From assembly GCA_015243575.1 (NCBI GenBank), contig CP042469.1, positions 1 to 64,000 on the forward strand: a stretch of DNA of 64,000 bases. Reading direction: 5' to 3'. Positions 24,257 through 33,524 of the stretch are shown piece by piece (the first letter of the stretch is position 1; every line of letters starts with the position of its first letter). The position numbers and the translations under genes are program-made. The notes beneath the pieces were generated by a model. It did not search any database. It was not told the DNA's origin and worked only from the letters and a program-made list of their open reading frames with translations. This DNA is from Clostridiales bacterium. Its GTDB lineage: Bacteria > Bacillota > Clostridia > Peptostreptococcales > Anaerovoracaceae.

Positions 24257-24757
24257 ATGGATTATCAGAAAGCGGCTACCTACTGGATCGAAAAGGATGA
24301 AAAGGGGGTCCATATGGACCCTGAAATGATCTTGTCCAAGATGGAAACATTCATTTTGGCACATAATACCTGTGCCTTGGCCACGGGCTGCGGCGATTTT
24401 GTTCGCTGTACCCCCATCGAATATAATTATAAGGATCGGAAATTTTGGCTGCTTTCCGAGGGAGGATTAAAGTTTCATGCACTGGAGAACAACAAAAATG
24501 TGTGCCTTGCCATCTTTGACAGCTTTGCTGGTTTTGGTCAATTAGGCGGGATGCAAGTCTCCGGAATCGCGGAGATTGTAGAACCATGGACGGATGAATA
24601 CCTGGATTTGCTCGCGTTTCGAAAAATTCCTGTTGAGAATATGAAACGGCTGCCGACCACCATGTACATGATTAAAATTACGCCTGTTCGCATTGATTTT
24701 CTTTGTTCGGAATTTCAAAAGTCAGGATTTGATATTCGCCAGCATTTGTACTTTTAA
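24257..24757 (+). CDS. Pyridoxamine 5-prime-phosphate-oxidase-family (FMN-binding split barrel) protein
   Basis: 166 residues with the split-barrel pattern: F-I-L-A-H-N-T-C-A-L-A-T-G, R-C-T-P-I-E-Y-N-Y-K-D-R-K-F-W-L-L-S-E-G-G, and K-I-T-P-V-R-I-D-F-L near the end. Members bind FMN or F420-like cofactors, or haem, and reduce small molecules. GAGGGG precedes the ATG. It stands right after a flavodoxin remnant, perhaps once its partner. Function unknown. Confidence 0.8.
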   Translation: MDYQKAATYWIEKDEKGVHMDPEMILSKMETFILAHNTCALATGCGDFVRCTPIEYNYKDRKFWLLSEGGLKFHALENNKNVCLAIFDSFAGFGQLGGMQVSGIAEIVEPWTDEYLDLLAFRKIPVENMKRLPTTMYMIKITPVRIDFLCSEFQKSGFDIRQHLYF

Positions 24758-24814
24758 TTATTCCTGTATTACCATACTGAGAACGCGCGCCAGGATAGGT
24801 ATTCAGGGCAAACT

Positions 24815-26134
24815 TCAGTTTCGACTTTCTGTATTTATAAAATACAAACTCAAAAGTAAGGTTATTGCTTCTGTAAGGGGTGCAACAAGCCATACTCCTG
24901 CCATGCCAAAAAGTGATGGTAACGTAAAAATACAAATTAACAAAATGACGAAACCACGTGCGGAAGATATGATTGCTGATTCTTTCGCCTTTCCGATCGA
25001 TGTAAAATAAAAAGATGAGATAATATTCATTCCTGAAAACAGGAATGAAACTGAATAGATTATTACGCCAGAGCGCACCATCTGAATCACTAGATCGCTT
25101 TTAACAAACAGATTGCTGTACCACTCAGATCCAAACAATACTAGAAAAAGCACGACTGCTCCCACAAGCAGCACCATGAGGTTAGTTGCCTTACGCAGGC
25201 TAGCAGCAAGTAAATGTTCTTTCGCACCATATGAAAAACTGATGAGCGGGCTTGCACCTTGGCCAAAGCCGATCATCACCATGCTGAAGATATAGGCAAT
25301 ATAACCCACGATGGTAAATGCAGTTACACCGTCAACACCGACAACTCTTAAAATTACGTAGTTATAAGCAAACATAGAAATGCTCATTGACATTTCGCCA
25401 ACAAATTCCGAGCTGCCATTGAGGAGTGTGCTGGAAAGCACCTGACTCGAAAACGTGAATTTATGAAATTTGTAAATACTTGACTTTCTGGTGAAAAAGT
25501 AGAGAATGCATAATAGCGCAACAAATGCTGAAAGCAATGATGCAATAGCAATACCCTTTATCCCAAAGCCAAACCAGCGGATAAAGATATAATCTAGCAA
25601 AATATTAAGCAGAACATTTATAATGTTGACCTGCATAAAGTACTGTGGTTTTCCCTCACCCCGGATAAACATACCGAAGGACGTATTGATTACCATAATC
25701 GGAAGCTCCAGCAGCATAATACCATAATAGCCTTTAAAATATCCTGCCACCTGTGTGTTCACATTCAAGATAGAAAGCATTGAATTAAGAAGGGGCAGCA
25801 TGACGATGCTCAGCAGTATGGTTGAAACCATTGCGGTACACATCGTCTGATTAAAAACACGGTTGCACTTTTCGATATCCTTACTGCCAAGAGCCATTCC
25901 GGCAATTGCTACGCCGCCTACCGACACCATGAGACCCGTTGCTAGGTATAAATAGATGATGGGCAGTCCGAGATTAATCGCCGCAAGGCCTTCTTTTCCA
26001 ACATAATTGCCGATAAAATAACCATCAGCAACCGTAATCAGTGAAGTCAGTACCATCGCGATAATTGATGGTATGGAAAACTGCAAAATTGTTTTGATTT
26101 TATTGTTTTGAATCCTCTCTAAGTTCATTTTCAT
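24815..26134 (-). CDS. MATE-family multidrug efflux transporter
   Basis: 439 residues, twelve predicted membrane segments in two similar halves (start I-L-Q-F-S-I-P-S-I-I-A-M; second half F-G-Q-G-A-S-P-L-I-S-F-S-Y-G-A). MATE proteins export cationic drugs in exchange for Na+ or H+. GGGGAGG precedes the ATG on the minus strand. It follows the AraC/GyrI-type regulator (26210-27043) with a 75-bp gap on the same strand, so the regulator very likely controls this pump in response to a bound drug. Confidence 0.9.
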   Translation of the reverse strand: MKMNLERIQNNKIKTILQFSIPSIIAMVLTSLITVADGYFIGNYVGKEGLAAINLGLPIIYLYLATGLMVSVGGVAIAGMALGSKDIEKCNRVFNQTMCTAMVSTILLSIVMLPLLNSMLSILNVNTQVAGYFKGYYGIMLLELPIMVINTSFGMFIRGEGKPQYFMQVNIINVLLNILLDYIFIRWFGFGIKGIAIASLLSAFVALLCILYFFTRKSSIYKFHKFTFSSQVLSSTLLNGSSEFVGEMSMSISMFAYNYVILRVVGVDGVTAFTIVGYIAYIFSMVMIGFGQGASPLISFSYGAKEHLLAASLRKATNLMVLLVGAVVLFLVLFGSEWYSNLFVKSDLVIQMVRSGVIIYSVSFLFSGMNIISSFYFTSIGKAKESAIISSARGFVILLICIFTLPSLFGMAGVWLVAPLTEAITLLLSLYFINTESRN

Positions 26135-26209
26135 TTCCTCCCCATAATCTAATGTCTATACCATTACAGAATAAAGGGATGATAAGGAAAAAACTTCTGC
26201 TTTTGTGCT

Positions 26210-27043
26210 CTATTTGATTGGAATATAAAGATCAATTTCCATGTACATTGAGTCGCAGTTTATTTTTCTGTAAATTTCGAATCCGTACCGATCGTCGATT
26301 TGACAGTTACTCTGAGGTAGCCACACATTGAAAATACTTTGATAAGATGTATATATCTGCGTTACGAAACCTTTAAAATGATAAACAGCAAATTTTCCAC
26401 CCTTCAGCACATAGGTGTTTTCCATTGGATAACCTTTTGGGGCACTCAAACAGATATCATAGAGGCATTCGTTTATATTGGTAATGGAAGGGTCATCATA
26501 TGTACGTTCAACCAGTAACGTTTCCTCAGTGATGTATTCCTTGTATTTTTCTTGAAAAGCCCCCCAGTGAAATGATAAATCTCCGTAATTTCCTTTAAAC
26601 CGTTCATAGATAACAGGAAAATCCTGAAGCACTGTTAGTGAGATTTTTTTATTACAGACCTCAAATGACTCCAAACCGATGTTCCCTGTCTTATAGATTG
26701 GGTTGACTAAAGAGTTTTGCTTGATACTGCGACGAAATTCCATTGGTGATAGCTTATGGTGCTGTCTAAAAGCAGAGCTGTAGTTTGATGAGCTGTAACC
26801 ATAATCACAGCTGATATCGGTAATGCTTCTGCGTCTTTCAACCTTCAGCCGAAATGCACTTTGTTCCATTCTCACCCGCGTGATAAATTCATAAATGCTT
26901 TCTCCAGTTTCCATTTTGAACATTCTGGAAAAGTAAAATCTCGAAAAATTGCAATGAGAGGCAATCTCATCAACAGACATATTTTCATTGATATGATTTA
27001 AGATATAGTCAATTGCACGATTGATCGATTCGTTGGTTATCAT
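26210..27043 (-). CDS. AraC-family regulator with GyrI-like effector domain
   Basis: 277 residues from the ATG at 27043, which has AAAGGGTG upstream; an ATG at 27097 would add 18 unlikely residues. N-terminal double HTH (M-S-V-D-E-I-A-S-H-C-N-F-S-R-F-Y-F-S-R) and C-terminal GyrI-like domain (Y-E-R-F-K-G-N-Y, Y-D-D-P-S-I-T-N). It is a full-length paralogue of 17971-18804, with shared blocks such as Y-G-Y-S-S-S-N-Y-S. Regulates probably the downstream MATE pump. Confidence 0.87.
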   Translation of the reverse strand: MITNESINRAIDYILNHINENMSVDEIASHCNFSRFYFSRMFKMETGESIYEFITRVRMEQSAFRLKVERRRSITDISCDYGYSSSNYSSAFRQHHKLSPMEFRRSIKQNSLVNPIYKTGNIGLESFEVCNKKISLTVLQDFPVIYERFKGNYGDLSFHWGAFQEKYKEYITEETLLVERTYDDPSITNINECLYDICLSAPKGYPMENTYVLKGGKFAVYHFKGFVTQIYTSYQSIFNVWLPQSNCQIDDRYGFEIYRKINCDSMYMEIDLYIPIK

Positions 27044-27300
27044 TTTTACACCCTTTGCTTTATCTGGTATGTGGATCGTCATATTCCGGCTATACAATGA
27101 TCCAATTTGGATATTCAGCTGAGTTACCTTTTTAAAAGTATTATAACAAATACTTGAATTAAATAGATATATTGTTTGTCAAATAGATAATTGTGAAAGA
27201 AAGATGCAACTTTGAAACATATTTGATGTAGGATAGGAGATGGGGCAGCTTTGCCTGCTGCATACACGATATGAGATAAAAAATCAAAGGGGGCATTTTA

Positions 27301-27963
27301 ATGAACAAAATACTGATTGTAGAAGATGATGCGGCCATATCAAATCTGATCAGGATCAATCTGAATGATGCGGGATATCGCTGCATATGCGCATATGATG
27401 GTCTTCAAGCATCTGATCTCATCGAGAAAGAGCGCTTTGATCTGATCCTGCTGGATATTATGCTTCCAAAGATGGATGGCTATGAACTGCTTGAATATAT
27501 TAAGACAATGGAGATTCCAGTGATTTTTCTGACGGCGAAGTCAACCGTGGAGGATATTGTAAAAGGACTTAGGCTGGGAGCTGAGGATTATTTGACAAAA
27601 CCCTTCGAGATCATAGAGCTGCTGGCAAGAGTTGAAACCGTACTCAGGCGCTATAACAAAAATGCAAAATATTTGAACCTCCATGATATCTCCATTGACA
27701 CGCTTTCCCGGATCGTGAAAAAGAATGAAGAGATCATAAACCTTACCAATAAAGAGTACGAACTTTTGCTTTTATTTGTACGAAATAAAAATATCGCTTT
27801 ATTCAGAGATCGGATCTACGAACGAATTTGGGGTGATGAAGATATGGGCGACAGCAGAACGGTTGATCTGCATGTACAGCGTCTTCGTAAAAAAATTAAA
27901 TGGGAGAAGATAAGCTGGTTGCTGTTTATAAAATTGGCTACAGGCTGGAAGGGTAGCATATGA
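27301..27963 (+). CDS. OmpR/PhoB-family response regulator, frameshifted C-terminus
   Basis: 220 residues: receiver domain 1-120 (phospho-Asp52 in L-L-D-I-M-L-P, Lys in L-T-K-P-F) and winged-helix DNA-binding domain from about 128 (L-T-N-K-E-Y-E-L-L, R-T-V-D-L-H-V-Q-R-L-R-K-K-I). After K-K-I-K-W-E the reading frame departs from family sequence: the expected tail L-V-A-V-Y-K-I-G-Y-R-L-E-G lies in another frame at 27915-27953, ending with TAG at 27954. One base seems missing near 27907-27909. The protein as encoded therefore lacks the normal wing hairpin. ATGA overlap with the kinase gene. Confidence 0.88.
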   Translation: MNKILIVEDDAAISNLIRINLNDAGYRCICAYDGLQASDLIEKERFDLILLDIMLPKMDGYELLEYIKTMEIPVIFLTAKSTVEDIVKGLRLGAEDYLTKPFEIIELLARVETVLRRYNKNAKYLNLHDISIDTLSRIVKKNEEIINLTNKEYELLLLFVRNKNIALFRDRIYERIWGDEDMGDSRTVDLHVQRLRKKIKWEKISWLLFIKLATGWKGSI

Positions 27964-29402
27964 ATTTTTTCTGGAAAATTTTCTTCAGCACTATTATAAT
28001 TTCCTCAGTAACATTCAGTATTGGCAGTTACTTCATGATCGATTCTCAATTTCGTTCTTCGCTAAGCCGTGAAATCAGTGCTTCGTTTGAAGAAAATGAT
28101 ATCCTGTGTTATGCCTTGAAACAGGAATTCAAAACGGAGTATACAATGCCGTATCATTCAGAAAAGTACTATGAACTGGTTGTGGCTGAAAAACAAATCA
28201 TTGAGAAGATTGCGCAATCCGTAACCATCAATACTTCAAAAGGAAACATCCCTTTTCGATTAAATGATGATTCTTTTCGCTCAATTTTCAGCAGCAGCAC
28301 ACTTGATATTGATAATCAAATGTTAAGTCGATTATCTTCTGATAAAAAAGGATATGAAATTGTGAAGTTGGGTCATGATTATTTCCTGCATACTGCAAGT
28401 CCGCTGATCTTCCAAAAGGAAACCTTGTATCTTGAAAACTTTCGGAACATCACGTTCTTATTTGAAAACCGTTCAGAACAGTACAGGCGCTTTAACTATC
28501 TTGTACTGACAATGATCATGACATGCGGAGCTGTTGTCTTTCTGGTGACTCGCTGGCTGACAAAACCATTGAAATACCTTTCCCGGGCAACGAGACAGAT
28601 TGCAAACGGTCATTTTGATCAGCGGGTCAAGCTTCTAAGCAGGGATGAAATTGGCAAGCTTTCAAAAGATTTTAATAAAATGGCTGTCAAATTGGAACAA
28701 ACAGTGGAGGAATTAAAAGATGCCACACGGAGGCAGGAGGATTTCATTGGCAGCTTTGCCCATGAATTGAAAACACCGCTCACTTCGATGATCGGATATG
28801 CGGATATGCTGCGATCCAAAAAAATGGATCAGGAGCAGATTATTTTATCGGCAGACTATATTTTTAAAGAGGGAAAGAGGCTTGAGTCTCTTTCCATGAA
28901 GCTGCTGGAAATGATCGTACTGCAAAAGCAGGACTTTACGATGAAGAGGGTCTATGCAACGGACTATTTTGATGAAATCGGTGGGATTATGTATCCTGCC
29001 CTGAAGGAGGAAAACATAGAATTGATCAGCTTTGCAGAGGATGCTGTTTTGCAGATCGAACCGGATTTGATGAAAACGGTCTGCATGAATCTGGTGGATA
29101 ACGCAAGAAAATCTATGGATCATGGCGGTAAAATTGTATTTTCCGGCAAATGGTGCAAAGATGAATATCGGATTTCAGTGGAGGACACCGGAAAAGGGAT
29201 GGAGGAATCCGAGCTTTCGAAAATCACCGAAGCTTTTTACATGGTGGACAAGTCAAGGGCCAGAGCTCAGGGTGGAGCAGGACTTGGACTTGCCATCTGC
29301 GCCGATATTGTTAGAATGCATCATGCAAAGATGGAGTTTGCAAGCAGTCCGGGAAAAGGTACTTGCGTAACCATAATGCTGAGGGAGGCAAAGAAGATAT
29401 GA
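27960..29402 (+). CDS. Membrane sensor histidine kinase
   Basis: 480 residues: N-terminal membrane segment (about 4-24), extracytoplasmic sensor region (about 25-180), second membrane segment (about 183-202), HAMP (W-L-T-K-P-L-K-Y-L-S), dimerisation domain with F-A-H-E-L-K-T-P-L-T (phospho-His about 266), and HATPase domain (N-L-V-D-N-A-R-K-S, D-T-G-K-G-M, G-G-A-G-L-G-L-A-I). Partner of the preceding response regulator. The next gene, an exported protein, overlaps its stop by 4 bp, so three genes form one operon. Confidence 0.93.
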   Translation: MNFFWKIFFSTIIISSVTFSIGSYFMIDSQFRSSLSREISASFEENDILCYALKQEFKTEYTMPYHSEKYYELVVAEKQIIEKIAQSVTINTSKGNIPFRLNDDSFRSIFSSSTLDIDNQMLSRLSSDKKGYEIVKLGHDYFLHTASPLIFQKETLYLENFRNITFLFENRSEQYRRFNYLVLTMIMTCGAVVFLVTRWLTKPLKYLSRATRQIANGHFDQRVKLLSRDEIGKLSKDFNKMAVKLEQTVEELKDATRRQEDFIGSFAHELKTPLTSMIGYADMLRSKKMDQEQIILSADYIFKEGKRLESLSMKLLEMIVLQKQDFTMKRVYATDYFDEIGGIMYPALKEENIELISFAEDAVLQIEPDLMKTVCMNLVDNARKSMDHGGKIVFSGKWCKDEYRISVEDTGKGMEESELSKITEAFYMVDKSRARAQGGAGLGLAICADIVRMHHAKMEFASSPGKGTCVTIMLREAKKI

Positions 29403-30106
29403 TACGGATTCAGACATTCTCCATCTCTCTGCTGCTATTTGTTTTCCTCTTAATTGTAGTTTTTGCGCCTCCGGCTGTCTCCAAAGCAAAGGATCAAATG
29501 ATTTTTGGAAAAGTAGTAACGCTTCAATTGACCGATACAAAAGATATTGCCAGATCAGAGCTGAGCATGGCAGACAAAATTGCTTTGATTTCCAACTACA
29601 AAGCAGGAAGTGATAATATCATCATGGTGGAACAGGATCTAAAGATCTATGAAAAGGAAGATCGCCAGAATTTCGCAGAGCCTGCCATAATTGAGCTGGA
29701 AAAGCTCAAGGAAATGAATCTGTTTCCCCCTGTTGAAATCAACCAGGTGCAGAGCGTTGCATTCGCTGCCTAATCCTATACCGATATTGATGATCCAAGC
29801 AGGAACACGGAAATTTGGAATATCGGGTTATCCTTTGATGATCAGTGGATGAACATCATGATGGATAGCGAAACGAAGCGGATTCTTGAGTATCAGATCT
29901 TGGCAAAAGAGGATTTTAAATTTACTCCGAATAAGGATTACGCGGAACTGTTCGCAAACTATCTAGAAATCGAGGACGCCTTAACACAGAAAAAAAAATT
30001 GGATTCCAATCAACACTATATTACGACCAGGCCAATGGGTTACTACTTTGTTCAAGTTAATGATAAAAATCAATATGGAATCCAGATCGCACCTTCCATG
30101 GATTAA
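29399..30106 (+). pseudogene. Exported protein of the two-component operon, broken by an in-frame TAA
   Basis: The ATG at 29399 overlaps the kinase stop (ATGA). A signal peptide (S-I-S-L-L-L-F-V-F-L-L-I-V-V-F-A-P-P, cleavage near A-V-S-K-A) is followed by a mainly polar protein. TAA at 29771-29773 stops it after 124 residues, but the same frame remains open and protein-like (S-Y-T-D-I-D-D-P-S-R-N-T-E) to 30106, for a total of about 235 residues. Not a recognised family. It may be an accessory sensor or target of the adjacent two-component system. Confidence 0.7.
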
Positions 30107-30154
30107 ATAATTTCATATGATGCAAATAAGATGGGATTTTGTACAATCTCTGAT

Positions 30155-30196
30155 ACAACCCTTTAGTAACATGAAGTTACAAAAGGGTTGTTTTTT
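30155..30196 (+). terminator. Rho-independent terminator
   Basis: ACAACCCTTT...AAAGGGTTGT with an inner GTAAC/GTTAC stem, followed by TTTTT. Ends the two-component operon. Confidence 0.88.
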
Positions 30197-30284
30197 ATGG
30201 AGGAAACGATCGGTTTCTCTCATGAAAAATGATCGTGGAGAGCAGAGGGAGAACTCTTTGCCGTACAAAGGAGGACATCGTAAA

Positions 30285-31118
30285 ATGAGACAAACGAAAC
30301 CAGGACAACAAGGCAGATCCAGCAGTATCAGAAAGAACAAGAACTGGAGAAAAACCCCGTTGGGCATCATACTTATTGTAATGTGTGTTACAGCATTTCT
30401 GAGTGGAAGGGCATTGGCAGAATCAAATGACAGTCAGTATATCACCGTGAAAACCAACCAGACTGCGATAACGACCGGGCAAACCAGTTCTGGCCCGATT
30501 CAGTCGGCAAAGACACCGAAAACTGAAAATACAGACGCTTGGAATCTAGTATTGGTGAATAAGACACATCCGATCAAGGAGAACAATCCTATTCAATTGG
30601 TTCAACTGAAAAACGGACAGGCAATCGACGAAAGGGCGTATCCGGAGCTGCAAGCGATGATGGATGATGCCCGTGCCGCGGGACTATCTCCCTATATCTG
30701 CTCCTCCTATCGAACCAATGAAAAGCAGACAACGCTTTATAACAATCAGGTGAATCAGTACAGGAAACGGGGATATTCAGAAGCAGATGCTGCAGCGGAA
30801 GCGGGAAAATGGGTTGCAATACCGGGTACTAGCGAACATCAAATCGGGTTGGCAGTTGATATTGTCGCAAAGAGTTATCAGGTGCTGGATAAAAAACAGG
30901 AGAGCACTGCGGAACAGCGCTGGCTCATGGAGAATTGTCACAAATATGGTTTCATTCTGAGATACCCGTCGGAAAAATCCGAGATTACAGGCATTGGCTA
31001 TGAGCCATGGCATTACCGGTATGTGGGAAAAGATGCAGCTGCGGCAATCATGAAAGAGGGAAAATGCCTCGAGGAATATCTGGATGGACTTAGCAGCAGC
31101 ATAGCAGGAGCAATTTGA
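30285..31118 (+). CDS. M15-family D-alanyl-D-alanine carboxypeptidase (VanY-like)
   Basis: 277 residues. AAAGGAGG stands before the ATG at 30285. After a basic N-terminus a membrane anchor or signal (I-I-L-I-V-M-C-V-T-A-F-L-S-G, about 32-45) exports it. Catalytic domain about 100-277: S-S-Y-R-T, zinc ligands in S-E-H-Q-I-G-L-A-V-D-I (His and Asp) and E-P-W-H-Y-R-Y-V (third ligand His with catalytic Glu). It trims D-Ala from peptidoglycan stem peptides. It follows a two-component operon, as vanY does in resistance clusters, but no vanH, vanA or vanX gene is present. Confidence 0.92.
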   Translation: MRQTKPGQQGRSSSIRKNKNWRKTPLGIILIVMCVTAFLSGRALAESNDSQYITVKTNQTAITTGQTSSGPIQSAKTPKTENTDAWNLVLVNKTHPIKENNPIQLVQLKNGQAIDERAYPELQAMMDDARAAGLSPYICSSYRTNEKQTTLYNNQVNQYRKRGYSEADAAAEAGKWVAIPGTSEHQIGLAVDIVAKSYQVLDKKQESTAEQRWLMENCHKYGFILRYPSEKSEITGIGYEPWHYRYVGKDAAAAIMKEGKCLEEYLDGLSSSIAGAI

Positions 31119-31166
31119 GCAACAAAATAGAGGATGGCTCTTTTTGCTTGACCTTGGATCGTCAGC

Positions 31167-31886
31167 TCATTGTTTTGCTTGGTCACAAATGGTTGGCTCA
31201 TTGTTCCCCTCGGCATCAGATAATTGGCACTCTTTACTCTTGGTAAATTGTTTATATGTCTGGACAAAGGTCTCATGTTGTATTTCTGCTGCATCGAATT
31301 TTAGAAGCTTAAACGTTGTCTGGACACAAAAACCAATGGCAAAAGCGGATAGTATGGTTCCAAAACCAACCATGCCGCCAAGCATCCAACCTGCTAATAC
31401 CGCAAGAAGTTCGATGGTTCCTCGGCAGACTCCTACGGACAGCTTTGTCTTACGGGTCAGAGCAACCATCAGACTGTCCCTGGGGCCTGCTCCAAAGGCT
31501 GATCCTATATAAAAATAGGATGCAAGAGCTATGATAAATAATCCTATGATCAACATGATGGTTCCTAGTACAAAGTTGCTGGCCTGCGGTATGATAGAAA
31601 GGCGGAGAATCAGGTCGAGAAAAACCCCAATCAGCACCATATTCAAAATAGTTCCAAGTCCAAGTTTCTCTCCAAGCAGTACTGCCACAATACCTATGAC
31701 TGCTCCTGCTATAATGGAAGCGGTACCGATGCTGATTCCTGTGGTTTTTGCGAATCCTACATGGAAGACATCCCAGGGAGCGTATCCGATGCGGGCGTTC
31801 AATGTGACCACGATTCCAACTGCATATAGGAGAAGCCCAAGGAGCAGCCGAAGAAGACGTATAAAAAATTGTTTCCATTGTATCAT
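31167..31886 (-). CDS. yczE: YczE/YitT-like integral membrane protein
   Basis: 239 residues from the ATG at 31886 behind AAAGGGG; longer upstream starts lack a site. Five or six membrane segments; conserved N-A-R-I-G-Y-A-P-W-D-V-F-H-V-G and F-G-A-G-P-R-D-S-L-M segments mark the YczE family. Function of YczE is unknown although it lies next to MocR-type regulators in many Firmicutes; here the MocR gene (32112) is divergent and two direct repeats lie between them, consistent with regulation of yczE by it. Confidence 0.85.
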   Translation of the reverse strand: MIQWKQFFIRLLRLLLGLLLYAVGIVVTLNARIGYAPWDVFHVGFAKTTGISIGTASIIAGAVIGIVAVLLGEKLGLGTILNMVLIGVFLDLILRLSIIPQASNFVLGTIMLIIGLFIIALASYFYIGSAFGAGPRDSLMVALTRKTKLSVGVCRGTIELLAVLAGWMLGGMVGFGTILSAFAIGFCVQTTFKLLKFDAAEIQHETFVQTYKQFTKSKECQLSDAEGNNEPTICDQAKQ

Positions 31887-31935
31887 AATAAAATTCCCCT
31901 TTGAAATATAAAAAGTATCTAAAACATTAAAATAT

Positions 31936-31978
31936 ATTGTATGACTTATAGTGATGATGTATAGTAATTGTATGACTT
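31936..31978. promoter_or_regulatory. Direct-repeat operator between yczE and the MocR gene
   Basis: ATTGTATGACTT occurs at 31936-31947 and 31967-31978, 31 bp apart (three helical turns). An inverted partial copy GTCATACA lies at 32082-32089. MocR proteins are known to bind direct repeats. Confidence 0.6.
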
Positions 31979-32111
31979 GATCAGTTGAGCTAATCATTGG
32001 ATTACATTGATACGTTAATCAAAATTACTGTATTTACCTAATTATAGCGATAATGATGGGGAAGTCAATAGAACATTGTTTGTCATACATTTCGTACAGA
32101 GGGGTTGGCTC

Positions 32112-33491
32112 ATGTGGAATCCGAAAATAATTGATACTGACAAAATTCTCTATATAGCAATCGCAGATGCAATAGAACGAGACATTCATCTTGGAATTCT
32201 TAAGCCAGATGAAAAAATGCCTCCGCAGAGATCCCTTGCCAAGACAATCGGAGTGAATCTTACTACGATTTCGAGAGCATATCATGAAGCACAGAAGAGA
32301 GGGCTCATTTCAGGTGCCATCGGAAGCGGAACCTTTGTGCTGCATCAAAATAAAAACAACAGTGCCTTACCGGAAATTCTGCAAAATGATGAGGAAATCA
32401 TCGAGCTTGGTCTGGTGGGTTCCATAAAAGTGAATGGTTATGAACCGTCAAAGCTGCTAAAAGCCGTTGCGGATGATCCAACGCTGGATTCTCTGCTTGA
32501 CTATGTACCGAGCCAGGGTCTTCCAAGACATAGAGCGGCGGCGGCGGGTTGGATTCGGCAATATGGGATTGATGCTGATCCCGATCGAATTGTAATCTGT
32601 GCGGGAGCCATGCATGCGATGAACTGCTGCCTTCTTGGACTTTTCGAACCGGGGGATAGAATTGCAGTGGATGCACTAACCTTCACCGGATTTAAGAATG
32701 CAGCCCAGCTGAGTCACATGAAGCTGGAGCCCATCGCTATGGATTCAGAAGGGATGATTCCAGATAGTCTCGAAAGCATGTGCAAAAAGCACCACATAAA
32801 AGGGATCTATCTGATGCCGAATATGCAAAACCCCACTGCGACGGTGATGTCAGCACAGAGAAAGCGGGCCATTGCGGAAATAATACTGAAATATGGATTG
32901 ATATCGATTGAAGATGACATCTATAATTTTACAAACCTGAAAGACCGGACAGCACTGAGCGCCCTTGTACCGGATCATGGAATCTTTATCTGCGGCATTT
33001 CAAAAGTCTTCTTCCCGGGCCTCAGGATTGCTTATGCTGTTGTTCCAAAGCGATTTTTGCACAAATTTACGCAGACTGTTACCAATACAGTATGGATGGC
33101 TCCAACCATAAGTGCTGAGCTTGTTACGAGGATCATTGAGAGCGGGACAGCCGAAGAAATGATCAGAAAGAAAAGGCAAGTAATCGCCCGCAGACTTCAG
33201 CTTGCAAAAGATGCACTGGATGGCTTTTCTTTTCAGGCTGCTGAAAACAGTGTGTTTTTATGGCTTAACCTTCCGGAAGGCTGGTCTTGTGCAGACTTTG
33301 AGAATACAGCTTTGATGAATCGTGTCAGAGTGATATCCGCATATAAGTTTTATGTTGGCAGCCAGCTGCCTCCAAACGCTGTGAGAGTTTCGCTGGGCTC
33401 GGTAAAGGATGATGCGCAGCTGATAAAAGGACTCAATGTTTTGGTACAAATTTTGAATCAAAATCCGCTGCTTACTTCACCGATCATGTAG
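32112..33491 (+). CDS. MocR-type regulator (GntR HTH fused to PLP aminotransferase-like domain)
   Basis: 459 residues from the ATG at 32112 after GAGGGG. Winged HTH at about 10-80 (L-K-P-D-E-K-M-P-P-Q-R-S-L-A, T-T-I-S-R-A-Y) joined to a fold-type I aminotransferase-like domain (about 110-459). PLP site elements: S-I-E-D-D-I-Y-N-F (Asp), and I-C-G-I-S-K-V-F-F-P-G (Schiff-base Lys). In the MocR family the PLP domain senses a metabolite rather than catalysing. Probably controls the divergent yczE gene and perhaps the YoaK gene 33 bp downstream. Confidence 0.9.
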   Translation: MWNPKIIDTDKILYIAIADAIERDIHLGILKPDEKMPPQRSLAKTIGVNLTTISRAYHEAQKRGLISGAIGSGTFVLHQNKNNSALPEILQNDEEIIELGLVGSIKVNGYEPSKLLKAVADDPTLDSLLDYVPSQGLPRHRAAAAGWIRQYGIDADPDRIVICAGAMHAMNCCLLGLFEPGDRIAVDALTFTGFKNAAQLSHMKLEPIAMDSEGMIPDSLESMCKKHHIKGIYLMPNMQNPTATVMSAQRKRAIAEIILKYGLISIEDDIYNFTNLKDRTALSALVPDHGIFICGISKVFFPGLRIAYAVVPKRFLHKFTQTVTNTVWMAPTISAELVTRIIESGTAEEMIRKKRQVIARRLQLAKDALDGFSFQAAENSVFLWLNLPEGWSCADFENTALMNRVRVISAYKFYVGSQLPPNAVRVSLGSVKDDAQLIKGLNVLVQILNQNPLLTSPIM

Positions 33492-33524
33492 TAGGGGAAA
33501 TCAACAATAGAGAAAGCATAAGAA

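Noticed and set aside
29771-29773. Stop-codon recoding (TAA read as Tyr)
   Set aside because: Many intact genes here end with TAA at the expected place, so only isolated nonsense changes or errors explain the two in-frame TAA codons.
30285-31118. Vancomycin resistance cluster
   Set aside because: A VanY-like enzyme follows a two-component system, but vanH, ligase and vanX genes are missing and the regulator looks broken; an ordinary peptidoglycan carboxypeptidase is more likely.
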